In this document: positions 24,849 through 34,278 of the stretch, piece by piece | Layout: the number at the start of each line of letters is the position of its first letter | Position numbering within the stretch: the stretch's first letter is position 1 | NCBI GenBank assembly: GCA_038729485.1 | Contig: JAVYRX010000007.1 | Location: forward strand, 1-55,969 | Origin: GCA-001856825 sp038729485 | Lineage (GTDB): Archaea > Thermoplasmatota > Thermoplasmata > Thermoplasmatales > GCA-001856825 | DNA: 55,969 nucleotides | Direction of reading: 5' to 3' | Program-made: the position numbers and the translations under genes | Notes under the pieces: generated by a model | Databases searched by the model: none | What the model saw: only the letters and a program-made list of their open reading frames with translations | What the model was told of the DNA's origin: nothing

Positions 24849-26477
24849 ATGCCAACTGTAGTTTTAACTGCAGATCGTGGTTCATTCACTGACTACGGAG
24901 GCATATCAACGCTCGGCTACGTCGCATGCATGCCAGCCAGGGTGGTTCCAAGACCGCTAATGAATCTTTTGTTCACGCCTGAAATGAAATATCATAGATC
25001 GGGCGAAGCAGTATTTGCCCCGTATGCTCTTAGGAAAGTGGAAGCGGCCCTGATTGAAAGAGGGATAAAAGACGTAATGGTAGTACCTCCAGACAGGCTT
25101 GAGAGGGTTATTGACGGAAACACAAAGGTGTTAGGCATAACTGTTCATGACCCCCATGGACTTAGTCCAGTGTCGATGAAGCTAACGATGCTTTTTGGAG
25201 GAGGCCCAGCCTGGAACGCCGTATATTTCAACGAGCTGTCTAAAAAAATATCTGTTCTAAAGAAGAGGTTTGGATTTAGGGTGATAGCGGGAGGCCCCGC
25301 TACGTGGCAGCTCGCTCTCGAGAGACCAGAATGGCTGGACACTATATTTAACGGAGAGGCTGAGATTGATCTTCCACACCTCATAAGTGAAGCCATTGCC
25401 GGTAGGGAGATTCCGAGGGAGACCAAGGGGAGGGACCCAAAAGTAGAGGAAATACCCACCATTAAAAAACCATCGAGACTTGGAGAGGTGCAGGTGACAA
25501 GGGGATGCCCTAGAGGCTGTCAGTTTTGTACAATCACGCCAGAAACGTTTCGTTCGGTTCCGCTGAAAGACATAATCGAAGAGGTAAGACTTAACATCTC
25601 TTCTGGACAGAAAACAATAGAGCTTCTAACTGACGACATATTGCTCTATGGTTCAACCAGGCTCAGCACAAACCATCAAGCTGTAGTTGACCTTTTCAGA
25701 TCTGTAAAGGAGGCGGGAGCAGAGCAGATATATTTTCCTCACATTTCAGCGCCACCCGTTGTGACAGATCCAGAAACAGTTTACGAATTTTCAGAAATAG
25801 CAGAGTACAGGAAGTACAATGCTGAGGCCCCTGTTGTCGGTCTAGAAAGCGGAAGCGTTAGAATTATATCGAAATACATGAGAGGGAAACCTTATCCTTT
25901 CAAGCCTGAAGAATGGGAGGACGTTATAATAAAAGCGACCCAAATTTTGAATAAAGCGTCGATAACGCCATGCTACACTATGACCATAGGTTTTCCAGAC
26001 GAGACGGACGATGATGTCCAGGAAAGTATAGAACTCGTTAATAACCTTTTCAACAGCGGTGTACGAGCCTGGGTCTTCCCGCTGCCGGTCATACCGATGG
26101 GGTCTACGAAGATAAGTAAAAATCCTTTCCCTGCATTAAAGACGCTCCCTTCCAAGTACTGGGACATTCTGTATCTCAGCTGGAAGAACGATCTCCGTGT
26201 TACTAGAGAGGTGCTTCCTCACATGACAGGAAGGATGTTCAGTAAGACCTTACGGGGAATAGTAGACCTCCTCATGGATAGAACACTTGCGCATGTCGAA
26301 AGGGTATTCAAGGAACTAATGGAAACAAAGGGGGAGAAAGCATACGAATTCAGTGCCATTGATTTAAACAATGTCACGGGAATTTTCAGATCTATGTACT
26401 GGCTGTTCAGGGCAGAGATGTCGGATGGCTCCAGTAACTCTAAACTTCCAATGTCAACTGTTAAGAACGCGACTTAA
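24849..26477 (+). CDS. Radical SAM protein with B12-binding-like N-terminal domain
   Basis: Radical SAM enzyme of unknown substrate. The N-terminal 190 residues look like the cobalamin-binding-like domain that precedes many radical SAM cores (VLGITVHDPHGLSPV, VIAGGPATWQL, IFNGEAEIDL). The radical SAM core carries CPRGCQFC with Cys220, Cys224 and Cys227 binding the [4Fe-4S] cluster, followed by IELLTDDILLYG and VGLESGSVRIISKYM. The gene is monocistronic, about 90 bases after kdpC. Proteins of this general layout include enzymes that modify archaeal membrane lipids (Tes, GrsA/GrsB), but I cannot assign it to one. Confidence 0.85.
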   Translation: MPTVVLTADRGSFTDYGGISTLGYVACMPARVVPRPLMNLLFTPEMKYHRSGEAVFAPYALRKVEAALIERGIKDVMVVPPDRLERVIDGNTKVLGITVHDPHGLSPVSMKLTMLFGGGPAWNAVYFNELSKKISVLKKRFGFRVIAGGPATWQLALERPEWLDTIFNGEAEIDLPHLISEAIAGREIPRETKGRDPKVEEIPTIKKPSRLGEVQVTRGCPRGCQFCTITPETFRSVPLKDIIEEVRLNISSGQKTIELLTDDILLYGSTRLSTNHQAVVDLFRSVKEAGAEQIYFPHISAPPVVTDPETVYEFSEIAEYRKYNAEAPVVGLESGSVRIISKYMRGKPYPFKPEEWEDVIIKATQILNKASITPCYTMTIGFPDETDDDVQESIELVNNLFNSGVRAWVFPLPVIPMGSTKISKNPFPALKTLPSKYWDILYLSWKNDLRVTREVLPHMTGRMFSKTLRGIVDLLMDRTLAHVERVFKELMETKGEKAYEFSAIDLNNVTGIFRSMYWLFRAEMSDGSSNSKLPMSTVKNAT

Positions 26478-26633
26478 TCTGAGAAGGTATAGGTGAAAAT
26501 CAGCAGGTCCAGCTATGCCTCTTTCTTTCTTCATCGTGTAGTTGGAATTAGGGTAAGTTCGTCATAATAGCTAAACTATGCTATCTAGGGCTCTCATAAA
26601 AAAATAGATATCTTAATAAGGCGTTGCAAAGAT

Positions 26634-27797
26634 ATGATTTACAGGGGAAGGGTATTCGACGGAACGGATATTCATGAAAATGCTGAAATCTCAATTGACC
26701 AAGTCTCTGGCACCATAGAGTATCTTGACGACTTAAGAGGTTCCGGAGGCAAGCGCTCCTCTAAAGACGTGACGTTTCTTCCCGGTTTAATAGACACGCA
26801 CATCCATTTTTTCGGAAGCCCAAATAGGTCAATATCTGAATGGACGCTTACGCCCGATATAATCATAGCTGTTAGGTCTGTATACGGTGCCAGAAATCTT
26901 CTTCAGGCCGGATTTACGACAGTTAGAACCATGGGGGACAAGGTCTCTATAGGTTTGAGTAAGGCAGAGTCAGACGGAATACTCGATGGGCCAAGGATCA
27001 TTTCTTCGGGTTTTTCAATAGCACAAACAGGAGGAAACGACGACCCAAAATTTCTACCTTATAACGACTCTACAAAGATGTCCTATTCATACTATTGCGA
27101 CGGTCCGTGGGACTGCAGGAAGGCAGTTCGCCTTAACGTGAGGAATGGGGCTGAGTCTATAAAGGCTTACTCATCATCAAGCTTCGTTGGAGGGGGTGAT
27201 ATCAGGGATGAGCTTACTGTTGAAGAACTTTCAGCAATTGCAGATGAAGCGCACAAGTCTCATCTGCGAGCAGCTTCCCATGCGTACGGAGTCTCCGCAA
27301 TTCATAATTCCCTAGTCTCCGGATTCGACAGCATAGAGCATGGGCTCGGCCTAAACGAAGAGATAGGGGAGGAAATGGTCAAAAATAAGGCGTTCTACGT
27401 TCCCACAATTTCCATCTATAAATCACTTAGGAAAGATTCCAATGAAACTAGGAACGCAATGATAAGAAATCATATTGAGAAGGAGGTAAAACTTGCAAAT
27501 GACCTAGGGATAAGAATAGCAATGGGCACTGACTTTCTAGGAACCTCTGATACTCCCCACGGATCAAATTGGCTTGAGATCAATAACCTATCAGAAGTTA
27601 TCGGGAATGAGAATGCAATAATGGCGTCAACCTCCATAGCAGCAGAATGTCTTGGATTAGAGGGAGTCGGGAAGATCAATGAAGGTTTCAGGGGAGACGT
27701 CATAGCCGTTAAGGGTGATCCACTTAAGGATGTCAAGAGGCTTAATCCGGAAAACATTGTGCTAGTGATAAAGAAAGGCAAGAAGGTAAAAGGATAA
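26634..27797 (+). CDS. Metal-dependent amidohydrolase (imidazolonepropionase/prolidase-like)
   Basis: Amidohydrolase-superfamily hydrolase, probably cytoplasmic. Metal ligands are visible: GLIDTHIHFF (His56, His58), KAYSSSS region lysine, AASHAYG, DSIEHGLG and the Asp of MGTDFLGT. The beta-sandwich strands at both ends (MIYRGRVFDG and RGDVIAVKGDPLKDV) are typical. The closest well-known group is the archaeal prolidase/aryldialkylphosphatase-like amidohydrolases; the substrate is not known. The ATG is the first base region after a TATA-like AAAAATAGATATC, so the message is probably leaderless. Confidence 0.88.
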   Translation: MIYRGRVFDGTDIHENAEISIDQVSGTIEYLDDLRGSGGKRSSKDVTFLPGLIDTHIHFFGSPNRSISEWTLTPDIIIAVRSVYGARNLLQAGFTTVRTMGDKVSIGLSKAESDGILDGPRIISSGFSIAQTGGNDDPKFLPYNDSTKMSYSYYCDGPWDCRKAVRLNVRNGAESIKAYSSSSFVGGGDIRDELTVEELSAIADEAHKSHLRAASHAYGVSAIHNSLVSGFDSIEHGLGLNEEIGEEMVKNKAFYVPTISIYKSLRKDSNETRNAMIRNHIEKEVKLANDLGIRIAMGTDFLGTSDTPHGSNWLEINNLSEVIGNENAIMASTSIAAECLGLEGVGKINEGFRGDVIAVKGDPLKDVKRLNPENIVLVIKKGKKVKG

Positions 27798-27848
27798 GAG
27801 GGAAAGTTCAGAAACATCTACTAGGAGAGCAGGATTAAATGAGGTTCC

Positions 27849-28319
27849 TCATTTTGACTTGCTGTGCTCTAACTTTCCTCCCTCCTTGATTTTCCACTTA
27901 CAGTATGCGTACAAAGCATCGTAGAGGGGGAACTGTAGTTTCATGTTCTCACGGTCGTCAGCAGAAATGAGCCTGAATCCTATTGCAGCTGCCTCGAGTC
28001 CGGCGCCTTCTGGTTCTGGATCTGGGAGCGTCACGTCTGCGCTCCTCACTATCTTCGCAAGCTCAAGGAGTGCTGGATCTTTTAGCCCGTATTTCTTGAT
28101 GATCGCGTCAAAGCTCACATATTCACGATCGTTCTCCTTGAAATGATGGAGTTCCGCTCCCGGTGTGTCGAAGGGGATCGCATTTTGTTCCTTCGCGACC
28201 TTCAGAACATGGTCTTTCGGAACGAATATAAATTCCGGATTCTTATCAATAAACCTAGATATCAGCCAGGGGCAAGCAATCCTATCCACCTTTGCCTTCT
28301 CCCTTGTGACCCATTTCAT
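27849..28319 (-). CDS. ChrB C-terminal-domain (chromate resistance-associated) protein
   Basis: A 156-residue protein matching the C-terminal domain of ChrB, found beside chromate transporters in bacteria. It opens with MKWVTREKAKVDRIACPWLI, the typical W-x-TR---VDR-ACPWLI signature, and continues with SRFIDKNPEFIFVP, ELHHF and the IVRSADV segment. Candidate metal ligands are Cys17 and the ELHH histidines. No ChrA transporter is next to it. The function outside chromate clusters is unknown; a redox or metal role is inferred. Confidence 0.85.
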   Translation of the reverse strand: MKWVTREKAKVDRIACPWLISRFIDKNPEFIFVPKDHVLKVAKEQNAIPFDTPGAELHHFKENDREYVSFDAIIKKYGLKDPALLELAKIVRSADVTLPDPEPEGAGLEAAAIGFRLISADDRENMKLQFPLYDALYAYCKWKIKEGGKLEHSKSK

Positions 28320-28550
28320 ATATATCGTACTAAGATGCTCTTTACCATTTAATCATTTACTCTGAGTTTTTCCGCACCAGTGTGCTATTATTCTATTCCA
28401 GCAAAAATGAGATCGCTGTACAGCAACGCTACCAAGAGTAAAGGTGAAGAAGATCTCTTATCCTTGAATACCTTAAACGCAGTCCAATGAAGGCCTTTGC
28501 AATATGTGGAAAATAAAAAACTATTGACTCGATGGCACTTTGATATCTAT

Positions 28551-29969
28551 CTAATCAACATTTACAGTCGCTATTTTTGATGTTTTCAAGCCTTTCCAAA
28601 CTGAGTAGATAATTCCAAGAAAAATCCAAATGCCTGCAATTATAGCATAAGTGGCTGCCGGAAAAGTGGGAAATGGCACTAGGGAGTAATATATGGCAAG
28701 AATCAAAAGGGCAGATCCAACCAAAGGGATAAGTAAATGCGTTAGAACATTAAGTTTCTTTTTGTTTATTCGAATGAATCTTATCAGAGCGAAGTTGTTT
28801 ATTAAGTGAGTTAGGATTAGCATCAATCCAATCATCACAAATGGATATACTCCGCCTTCGAATGGGCCGAAAACGAGACCGTTGATTATCGCGAAGATGA
28901 ATGCAAATCCTGTGATCATCATTATCACCCTCGATGGACTTCCATACCTAGGGTGTGTTTTCGCGAAAACATTTTTTGGGAATATTATATTGTCCCTAGC
29001 CATTGCATATATAGTCCTTGAAAGCGAGTTATTTATAGCTAAGCCAAACATAAAGTAGCTATTGTATATTATTGCGGCGAATACAATTGCAACTATCTTG
29101 CCAAGGTAACGCGTGAAGACCAATATCCCGGGATCGGGGGATGTTGCGAAGGAAGACATCTTAGGTACACCCCACCCAACGGTGAGAGCATATGTGACCA
29201 GTACTACAGATAAATCAATAAGCATAACGTAAATGAGTGATTTTGGAATAGTTTTTTTAGGGAGCTTAGTTTCTTCTGAAATAGCCACTACTGATCCAGA
29301 ACCAGCAAGGGTCGTTATTCCTATTATCAATGCTAAGAATACGGGATGAAAATCACCGTTAACAGGAGAAAGCGTGAAAACTGAAAGGGTGTTACGGGGT
29401 CCAACGAGGAATATTATAATAACGCTAGTGATTACAAGGAACGCGACTTCGATGCTGCCAGCTATCCATGCATAATTTAGAGAAGGTCTTATCCCCAGAT
29501 ATTCAATAATAAATACAAAAGCCATGAACGGCAATATGAACGCAATCCATAGGTATGGAATTGAAGATATAGAAGGTTCGAGCAAATAAATCAAAGATGC
29601 GCTTCCCAGGAAACCGAAGGCAGGATAAGCGAGCATTTCATTCCCTATGAAAAGCCATCCAGTAAGTATCCCAAACTTATTCCCTAATCCGTTAGCCGCG
29701 AATCCATAATACCCTGCTGCGCTTGATATATATTTTGAAAATTGATAATTTGTATTCACAAGGAGGAAATAGCCAATCCAAGCTAGCAGTATAACCAGGG
29801 GTGTAGCACCTAAAGCTATGGCTGCTGTCCCAGTTATGAGAAGAGCTACATCGGCAGCGGGCGCAACGTGAGATTGGGATTGAAAAATAGCATGGATGAT
29901 CCCTACCGTATTCCTCTTTAGTCCCTTCTCTGTCTTAACATGTTTTCCCACAATTTTTTCTTCAGCCAT
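28551..29969 (-). CDS. APC-family amino acid permease
   Basis: Secondary transporter of the amino acid-polyamine-organocation superfamily, 472 residues with about twelve membrane helices. The first helix region (AADVALLITGTAAIALGATP) and the long loop ISEETKLPKKTIPKSL between helices 6 and 7 are typical of APC proteins; so is the SRTIYAMARDNIIFPKNVFA motif. It likely imports amino acids, useful to a peptide-degrading acidophile; the substrate cannot be told. Confidence 0.9.
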   Translation of the reverse strand: MAEEKIVGKHVKTEKGLKRNTVGIIHAIFQSQSHVAPAADVALLITGTAAIALGATPLVILLAWIGYFLLVNTNYQFSKYISSAAGYYGFAANGLGNKFGILTGWLFIGNEMLAYPAFGFLGSASLIYLLEPSISSIPYLWIAFILPFMAFVFIIEYLGIRPSLNYAWIAGSIEVAFLVITSVIIIFLVGPRNTLSVFTLSPVNGDFHPVFLALIIGITTLAGSGSVVAISEETKLPKKTIPKSLIYVMLIDLSVVLVTYALTVGWGVPKMSSFATSPDPGILVFTRYLGKIVAIVFAAIIYNSYFMFGLAINNSLSRTIYAMARDNIIFPKNVFAKTHPRYGSPSRVIMMITGFAFIFAIINGLVFGPFEGGVYPFVMIGLMLILTHLINNFALIRFIRINKKKLNVLTHLLIPLVGSALLILAIYYSLVPFPTFPAATYAIIAGIWIFLGIIYSVWKGLKTSKIATVNVD

Positions 29970-30872
29970 TTTGATACCCTGATCTACAAAAGAAATAAGA
30001 CATGATCATTTCATCCGTTGCACGAAGGTCTGCCCAAGGAAATGTTTGTAGAAGGTAAATCGAAAAATACTGAAGGTACATAGATTCCAAATGCTAATTA
30101 AAAACTCTTTGCGCCTTCAGGGTTAAGGATATCCCATGGTTGTGACCGATGATGGAAACATGTTGCCAGCGTAATCCTTTTTCCCCTTTCTTCATTTTAC
30201 GTTAAGAATCATAAGCTGTCATAATGGAGGCCTGATTATTTGGATTTATTGATTGTTTAGGGTGATACAGAAAATTGCGTGATCAAATACTTTCATGCTT
30301 AAGAATCACCCTCCTGTCAAGTTATATTAAAAATCATAAGAGACAGAGCACCTACTCTCAATGTTCCACAACAAATTTTCTTGTGTGCTTATCCAAGAAT
30401 TATCAATTCCTTCTTCCTCACTTCGAGTATCTTGCTACTTCTGGTATCAGCTTTATCATCTCTGATACGAATTTGTATTCGATGTCTCTTCCATTTTTAC
30501 CTTAATTGTAGGCACATTAGGTTTTGGAATTAAGTTTTAATATTCATGATTAGTTGCTTTCCTTCTTTTATTTATTGTATTTTTCAGATTCTCTCTTTAT
30601 AATTATTCATATCCAAATTGAAAATATTGGCCCGTTTTCTATTTCTATTTTTTAAATCTGCGATTCTATTTCTTTGAGGCACCATTATATACTAATTATC
30701 GCCGAGATCTTGAACAAAACTAGCCTTGATGACGAGATCTGTTTCCAGGTGCTAAATTATCTTTTAAATTTTACCTGCGAATAATTGATTCGCAGGAAAT
30801 TAATAAGAAAAAAGATATTGTTTGAAGTCTTTAAAAATAGAGAGGAGCATGAAGAATTAAGATTTCATTGAT
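29970..30872. other. Gene-poor AT-rich stretch between permease and tRNA-Gly
   Basis: About 900 bases without a convincing gene. It holds the permease promoter region near its left end, an 8-base inverted repeat at 30259-30312, and on the minus strand around 30375-30505 short in-frame pieces (KNGRDIEYKFVSEMIKLIPE; LDKHTRKFVVEH) broken by stops that could be a decayed transposase. The only longer plus-strand ORF (30275-30505) has no recognisable features and looks random. Confidence 0.5.
30259..30312. repeat. Inverted repeat AGGGTGAT / ATCACCCT
   Basis: A perfect 8-base inverted repeat (30259-30266 and 30305-30312) separated by 38 bases in the gene-poor region. It may be a remnant of a mobile element or a chance event. 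Confidence 0.3.
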
Positions 30873-30946
30873 ATGCGAGCGCCGGGATTTGAACCCGAGG
30901 CATGAGCTTGGCAAGCTCACGTGTTACCAGGCTACACCACGCTCGC
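30873..30946 (-). tRNA. tRNA-Gly (anticodon GCC)
   Basis: On the minus strand: acceptor GCGAGCG/CGCTCGC with discriminator A, D arm GTGTAGCCTGGTAACAC, anticodon stem TGAGC/GCTCA around loop TTGCCAA (anticodon GCC), and T arm TCGGG-TTCAAAT-CCCGG. No intron and no encoded CCA. It is a single gene with its own TATA box. Confidence 0.95.
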
Positions 30947-30964
30947 TAACACTTTATCATTATA

Positions 30965-30976
30965 GAAATAAAAACC
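30965..30976 (-). promoter_or_regulatory. TATA box of tRNA-Gly
   Basis: The minus strand reads GGTTTTTATTTC, 19-30 bases upstream of the tRNA 5' end, the normal archaeal position. Confidence 0.55.
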
Positions 30977-31160
30977 TAACTGATTCTTCAGATGTTCGTA
31001 TAAAAAACAATACGAATCTTTTTGCACGAGTCGATTGAGTTTCTTCTGAAAATTTCAAGATATAACACTACGATTTTTTACAAGATCATTTTCAATGTAT
31101 TATATTGCCATCAGAATTTCTGATTTTAATCTCAGCAAAATTTGAAGGGAATAGTCCAGT

Positions 31161-31168
31161 CTATATAG
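31161..31168 (+). promoter_or_regulatory. TATA box of tRNA-Arg(TCG)
   Basis: CTATATAG lies 19-26 bases upstream of the tRNA 5' end, the normal archaeal TATA position. Confidence 0.6.
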
Positions 31169-31186
31169 CTCAATGGTATATGCAAT

Positions 31187-31261
31187 GGGCCCGTGGGGTA
31201 GTTTGGATGATCCTTCTGGCCTTCGGAGCCGGCGACCCGGGTTCAAATCCCGGCGGGCCCG
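31187..31261 (+). tRNA. tRNA-Arg (anticodon TCG)
   Basis: Acceptor GGGCCCG/CGGGCCC with discriminator G, D arm GGGT...ATCC, anticodon stem CTGGC/GCCGG around loop CTTCGGA (anticodon TCG), T arm CCGGG-TTCAAAT-CCCGG. No intron. The MFS gene converges on it, ending 45 bases downstream. Confidence 0.95.
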
Positions 31262-31306
31262 TTTTGAGATGCAAATGAATACTAGGGTTTTGAGAAAATC
31301 TCTGTT

Positions 31307-32518
31307 TTAGATCTTTGTAAGCAGATATGCCATTGCGAATATACCATAAATTGGGAATATAAGAATAACTGCGAACATATAACCGAATCCAATGGAATAT
31401 GCAATTGGAATTAGAATCAGAGGCGCAATAATGTGTCCCAGCGATCCAACTAATGAAAACTCCCATGTGCCCTTTGCAACTAAGCCTGGAGGGTACAACT
31501 TTCTTGGAAATGTGTATATAGCTGCAATCACGAATGTTTCAAGTTGTATCAGAAACATCGCCAAGTAAAGCAACATGCTGGAAGCCCTAAAATTCAAAAG
31601 CAAGAAACCAGGAACAGCAAACACGTAGCCGATAATGCTAACATATATAAGCGCCCTATAACCTGAAGCCTTTGAATACATAAGGTAGGCTATTAATCCA
31701 CCAACTATGGTAGCTCCCGCACCCCAGAATCCAAATATGTTCATGGTAATAACTATGTCTTTAGGATCATATCTGCTTAGATATATGGGTAATATACTGC
31801 CTAAAACAAGGTTAAACCCAGCTATGGACATCCACAAGAAAGCCAAAAGCCACGTTATCGGCATTCTAAAGGTGGTTCCTTTCTTTTCCTCTTTTAGGGG
31901 GTTTAGAGCCTCTCTATCTTTACTCAGAAGGAAAACGAAGGGAATAATGAATATAAACGATAATAATCCCAACACTGTATAAACAATGTCTGGGCTCATT
32001 TCCGCTAGGAATGGTACTGCGCTGCCTATTGCTACTCCTGCCGGTATACCAGAGATAGAAACCGTACTTGCAAGAATCCTATTGCGATCAGAATATATAT
32101 ATGCATAACTCAATGAAAATATTTCCATTAAGAACGTTGCGCCTCCCTGTATAAATCTGAATGCTAGGAGTAATGCGAGATTACTCACATATGGCATAAG
32201 AATTATCGTTACAGATATCACAGTAACTACTAAGAAAGTAGAAAGTATGGTATTCTTGTGGTATTTTAAAATCCTTCCTATAAGCTTTCCGGCTGGCATG
32301 CCTGCAAAGTATAGCAAAGTTCCCAAATAGAACAACAAATCCTGATTTGTATTTGTGAGTTTGGAAAAATATCCTATAAATATTACAAATGAAGAAAGAG
32401 AGGATAATAACATCGCAGACATTACGAATCCGGACAGGGGCAAATAAAATACTCTTTTCTTCACAATATCTTTTATGCGATTTATGTAGATATAATTAGG
32501 CTCAGTATTAGATTCCAT
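31307..32518 (-). CDS. MFS transporter
   Basis: Major facilitator superfamily permease of 403 residues with about twelve hydrophobic helices. The cytoplasmic loop between helices 2 and 3 (FAGMPAGKLIGRILKYHKNT) corresponds to the G-x-L-x-D-R-x-G-R-like motif A, although diverged; the helix 4 region LAFRFIQGGATFLMEIFSL fits motif B. The central loop (SKDREALNPLKEEKKGTTF) divides the two halves. The substrate is unknown. Confidence 0.85.
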   Translation of the reverse strand: MESNTEPNYIYINRIKDIVKKRVFYLPLSGFVMSAMLLSSLSSFVIFIGYFSKLTNTNQDLLFYLGTLLYFAGMPAGKLIGRILKYHKNTILSTFLVVTVISVTIILMPYVSNLALLLAFRFIQGGATFLMEIFSLSYAYIYSDRNRILASTVSISGIPAGVAIGSAVPFLAEMSPDIVYTVLGLLSFIFIIPFVFLLSKDREALNPLKEEKKGTTFRMPITWLLAFLWMSIAGFNLVLGSILPIYLSRYDPKDIVITMNIFGFWGAGATIVGGLIAYLMYSKASGYRALIYVSIIGYVFAVPGFLLLNFRASSMLLYLAMFLIQLETFVIAAIYTFPRKLYPPGLVAKGTWEFSLVGSLGHIIAPLILIPIAYSIGFGYMFAVILIFPIYGIFAMAYLLTKI

Positions 32519-32808
32519 TCAGATTTAACAAATTTCCACAGTAAGCTTCAAAAAGGAAATTCAACCTGGTACAATAGAGGACAAATAGTGGTGTTTTTTT
32601 TACATTCTTGCTGTTTGAAAGATCTATTAAGGATACATTCCTATCACTATTTTCTCGTTAACAAAACCAAAAAATGGCAATCGCCGTTCGATCACTTACT
32701 CGATTAATCTAAGTTTATGTAAGTTTTTAGAACTTCAATTTCAGTAAAATATTTAGCCCATTTGCGTTATTATTGCATATAGAATTTAAGAAGGTTCAAT
32801 AGGGTAAA
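32519..32808. other. Divergent promoter region between MFS and ubiD genes
   Basis: A 290-base AT-rich spacer between divergent genes. It must hold both promoters; T-rich and A-rich stretches are common, but no single TATA box stands out. No ORF or RNA gene was recognised. Confidence 0.4.
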
Positions 32809-34269
32809 TTGAATGCAAGTAACATGTCATTCGACGATTTGAGTGATTACATATCTTACTTGGTCTCGAAAAATGACATGATTACAATTGAAGATGAGGT
32901 TGACCCAGATCTGGAGCTCAGTTATATGCTCAGCGAGGAGGAGAGAATTGGCCGGGGGAGAACAATTCTATTCAAAAACGTTAAAGGCAGCGAAGTACAT
33001 GCCATTGGCAACCTGTTCTCTACACACCAGAAGATGAATGCAATCCTCGAATCAGATCCGTTGTCTTTGGGAGAAAGGATTGTAAACATCGTTAGGCCTC
33101 CTGAAAATAGGGCCTCGTTCATTGGAAGGGGCTTGGACATGATGAGAGAGCTTAGCGGAATTACTCCAAAGATTTCAAACTCTTTTCCATCAGACAGAAA
33201 TGACCTGGAAAGGGTGGATCTACTGCGTTATCCAATCTGCAAAACTTGGCCGAAAGATGCAGGAAGATTTATTACATTGCCACTGGTAATCACGAAGAAC
33301 CCTGTGAATGGAGTACAGAATATGGGAATGTACAGGATGCAAGTCTACGACTCCGAAACTACTGGAATGCACTGGCACATACATAAGGGGGGATCTGAGA
33401 ATTATATGCGAGAAAGAGACCTGAAAAGGGAGATGGATGTAGCTGTTGTAATCGGAAGCGATCCGCTAACAATATTTTCCGCTGTTGCCCCACTCCCAAA
33501 CGGTATTGACGAGTTTATGTTCAGAGGCTTGATATCCCGAAAGAAATCAGAACTTGTGAGAGGTAAAACGGTCGATCTGGTATACCCAAGAAACTTCGAG
33601 ATCGTATTGGAAGGATATGTTGATCCAGAAGAAACACGGGTCGAAGGCCCCTTCGGGGATCACACCGGATATTACTCTCTTGAGGAAGAATTCCCAGTTT
33701 TTCACGTAAAAAAAATCATTGAGAAGCGTGAAAGGATCTACACTACAACAATAGTCGGAAAGTTATGGCATGAGGACGTTATACTAGGGAAAACAATTGA
33801 GAGAATGTTTCTGCCAATCATACGGATGATAATGCCAGAAGTTATTGACATAAACACCATGGAGGAGGCTGTTTTCCACAATATGGTGATTGTCTCCATA
33901 AAGAAGACGTATCCTGGACATGCAAAAAAGGTGATGTTTGGTCTCTGGGGGCTCGGGCAATTGATGTTTTCCAAAATAATAGTCGTTGTTGACAGTGACA
34001 TAGACGTCCACGACAGAAAGCAGGTTATATGGGCAATGACTACGCGAATCGACCCAGACCGTGACGTTATAATAATCCCAGGAACAGTGACGGATAGTCT
34101 CGACCATGCTTCTCCTCTTTTAAATTATGGTTCGAAAATGGGTATCGATGCCACAAGGAAGGACGAAAACGAAGGCTATCAGAGAAGGTGGCCGGATGTC
34201 CTGGAAATGCCTGATGAACTGCGAAGGAAAGCAGCAGATATACTTAAAAGAAACAATATTACGGGATAA
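32809..34269 (+). CDS. UbiD-family decarboxylase
   Basis: Prenylated-FMN-dependent decarboxylase of the UbiD family, 486 residues. Diagnostic parts are ITKNPVNGVQNMGMYRMQVY, the conserved GMHWHIHKGG segment and EGPFGDHTGYYSLEEE with the catalytic acidic residues. The next gene, ten bases downstream, is a UbiA-type prenyltransferase, which argues for quinone synthesis; Thermoplasmatales make menaquinone-type quinones, possibly by the futalosine route (MqnL/MqnP roles). The start is TTG 32809 or ATG 32824. No UbiX gene (prenyl-FMN synthase) is nearby. Confidence 0.92.
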   Translation: MNASNMSFDDLSDYISYLVSKNDMITIEDEVDPDLELSYMLSEEERIGRGRTILFKNVKGSEVHAIGNLFSTHQKMNAILESDPLSLGERIVNIVRPPENRASFIGRGLDMMRELSGITPKISNSFPSDRNDLERVDLLRYPICKTWPKDAGRFITLPLVITKNPVNGVQNMGMYRMQVYDSETTGMHWHIHKGGSENYMRERDLKREMDVAVVIGSDPLTIFSAVAPLPNGIDEFMFRGLISRKKSELVRGKTVDLVYPRNFEIVLEGYVDPEETRVEGPFGDHTGYYSLEEEFPVFHVKKIIEKRERIYTTTIVGKLWHEDVILGKTIERMFLPIIRMIMPEVIDINTMEEAVFHNMVIVSIKKTYPGHAKKVMFGLWGLGQLMFSKIIVVVDSDIDVHDRKQVIWAMTTRIDPDRDVIIIPGTVTDSLDHASPLLNYGSKMGIDATRKDENEGYQRRWPDVLEMPDELRRKAADILKRNNITG

Positions 34270-34278
34270 CGTGTTGCA

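Noticed and set aside
30275..30505. Plus-strand ORF of 76 codons in the gene-poor region
   Set aside because: Composition rich in Ser, Tyr, Phe and Leu with no recognisable motif, no ribosome-binding site, and a more protein-like reading on the opposite strand.
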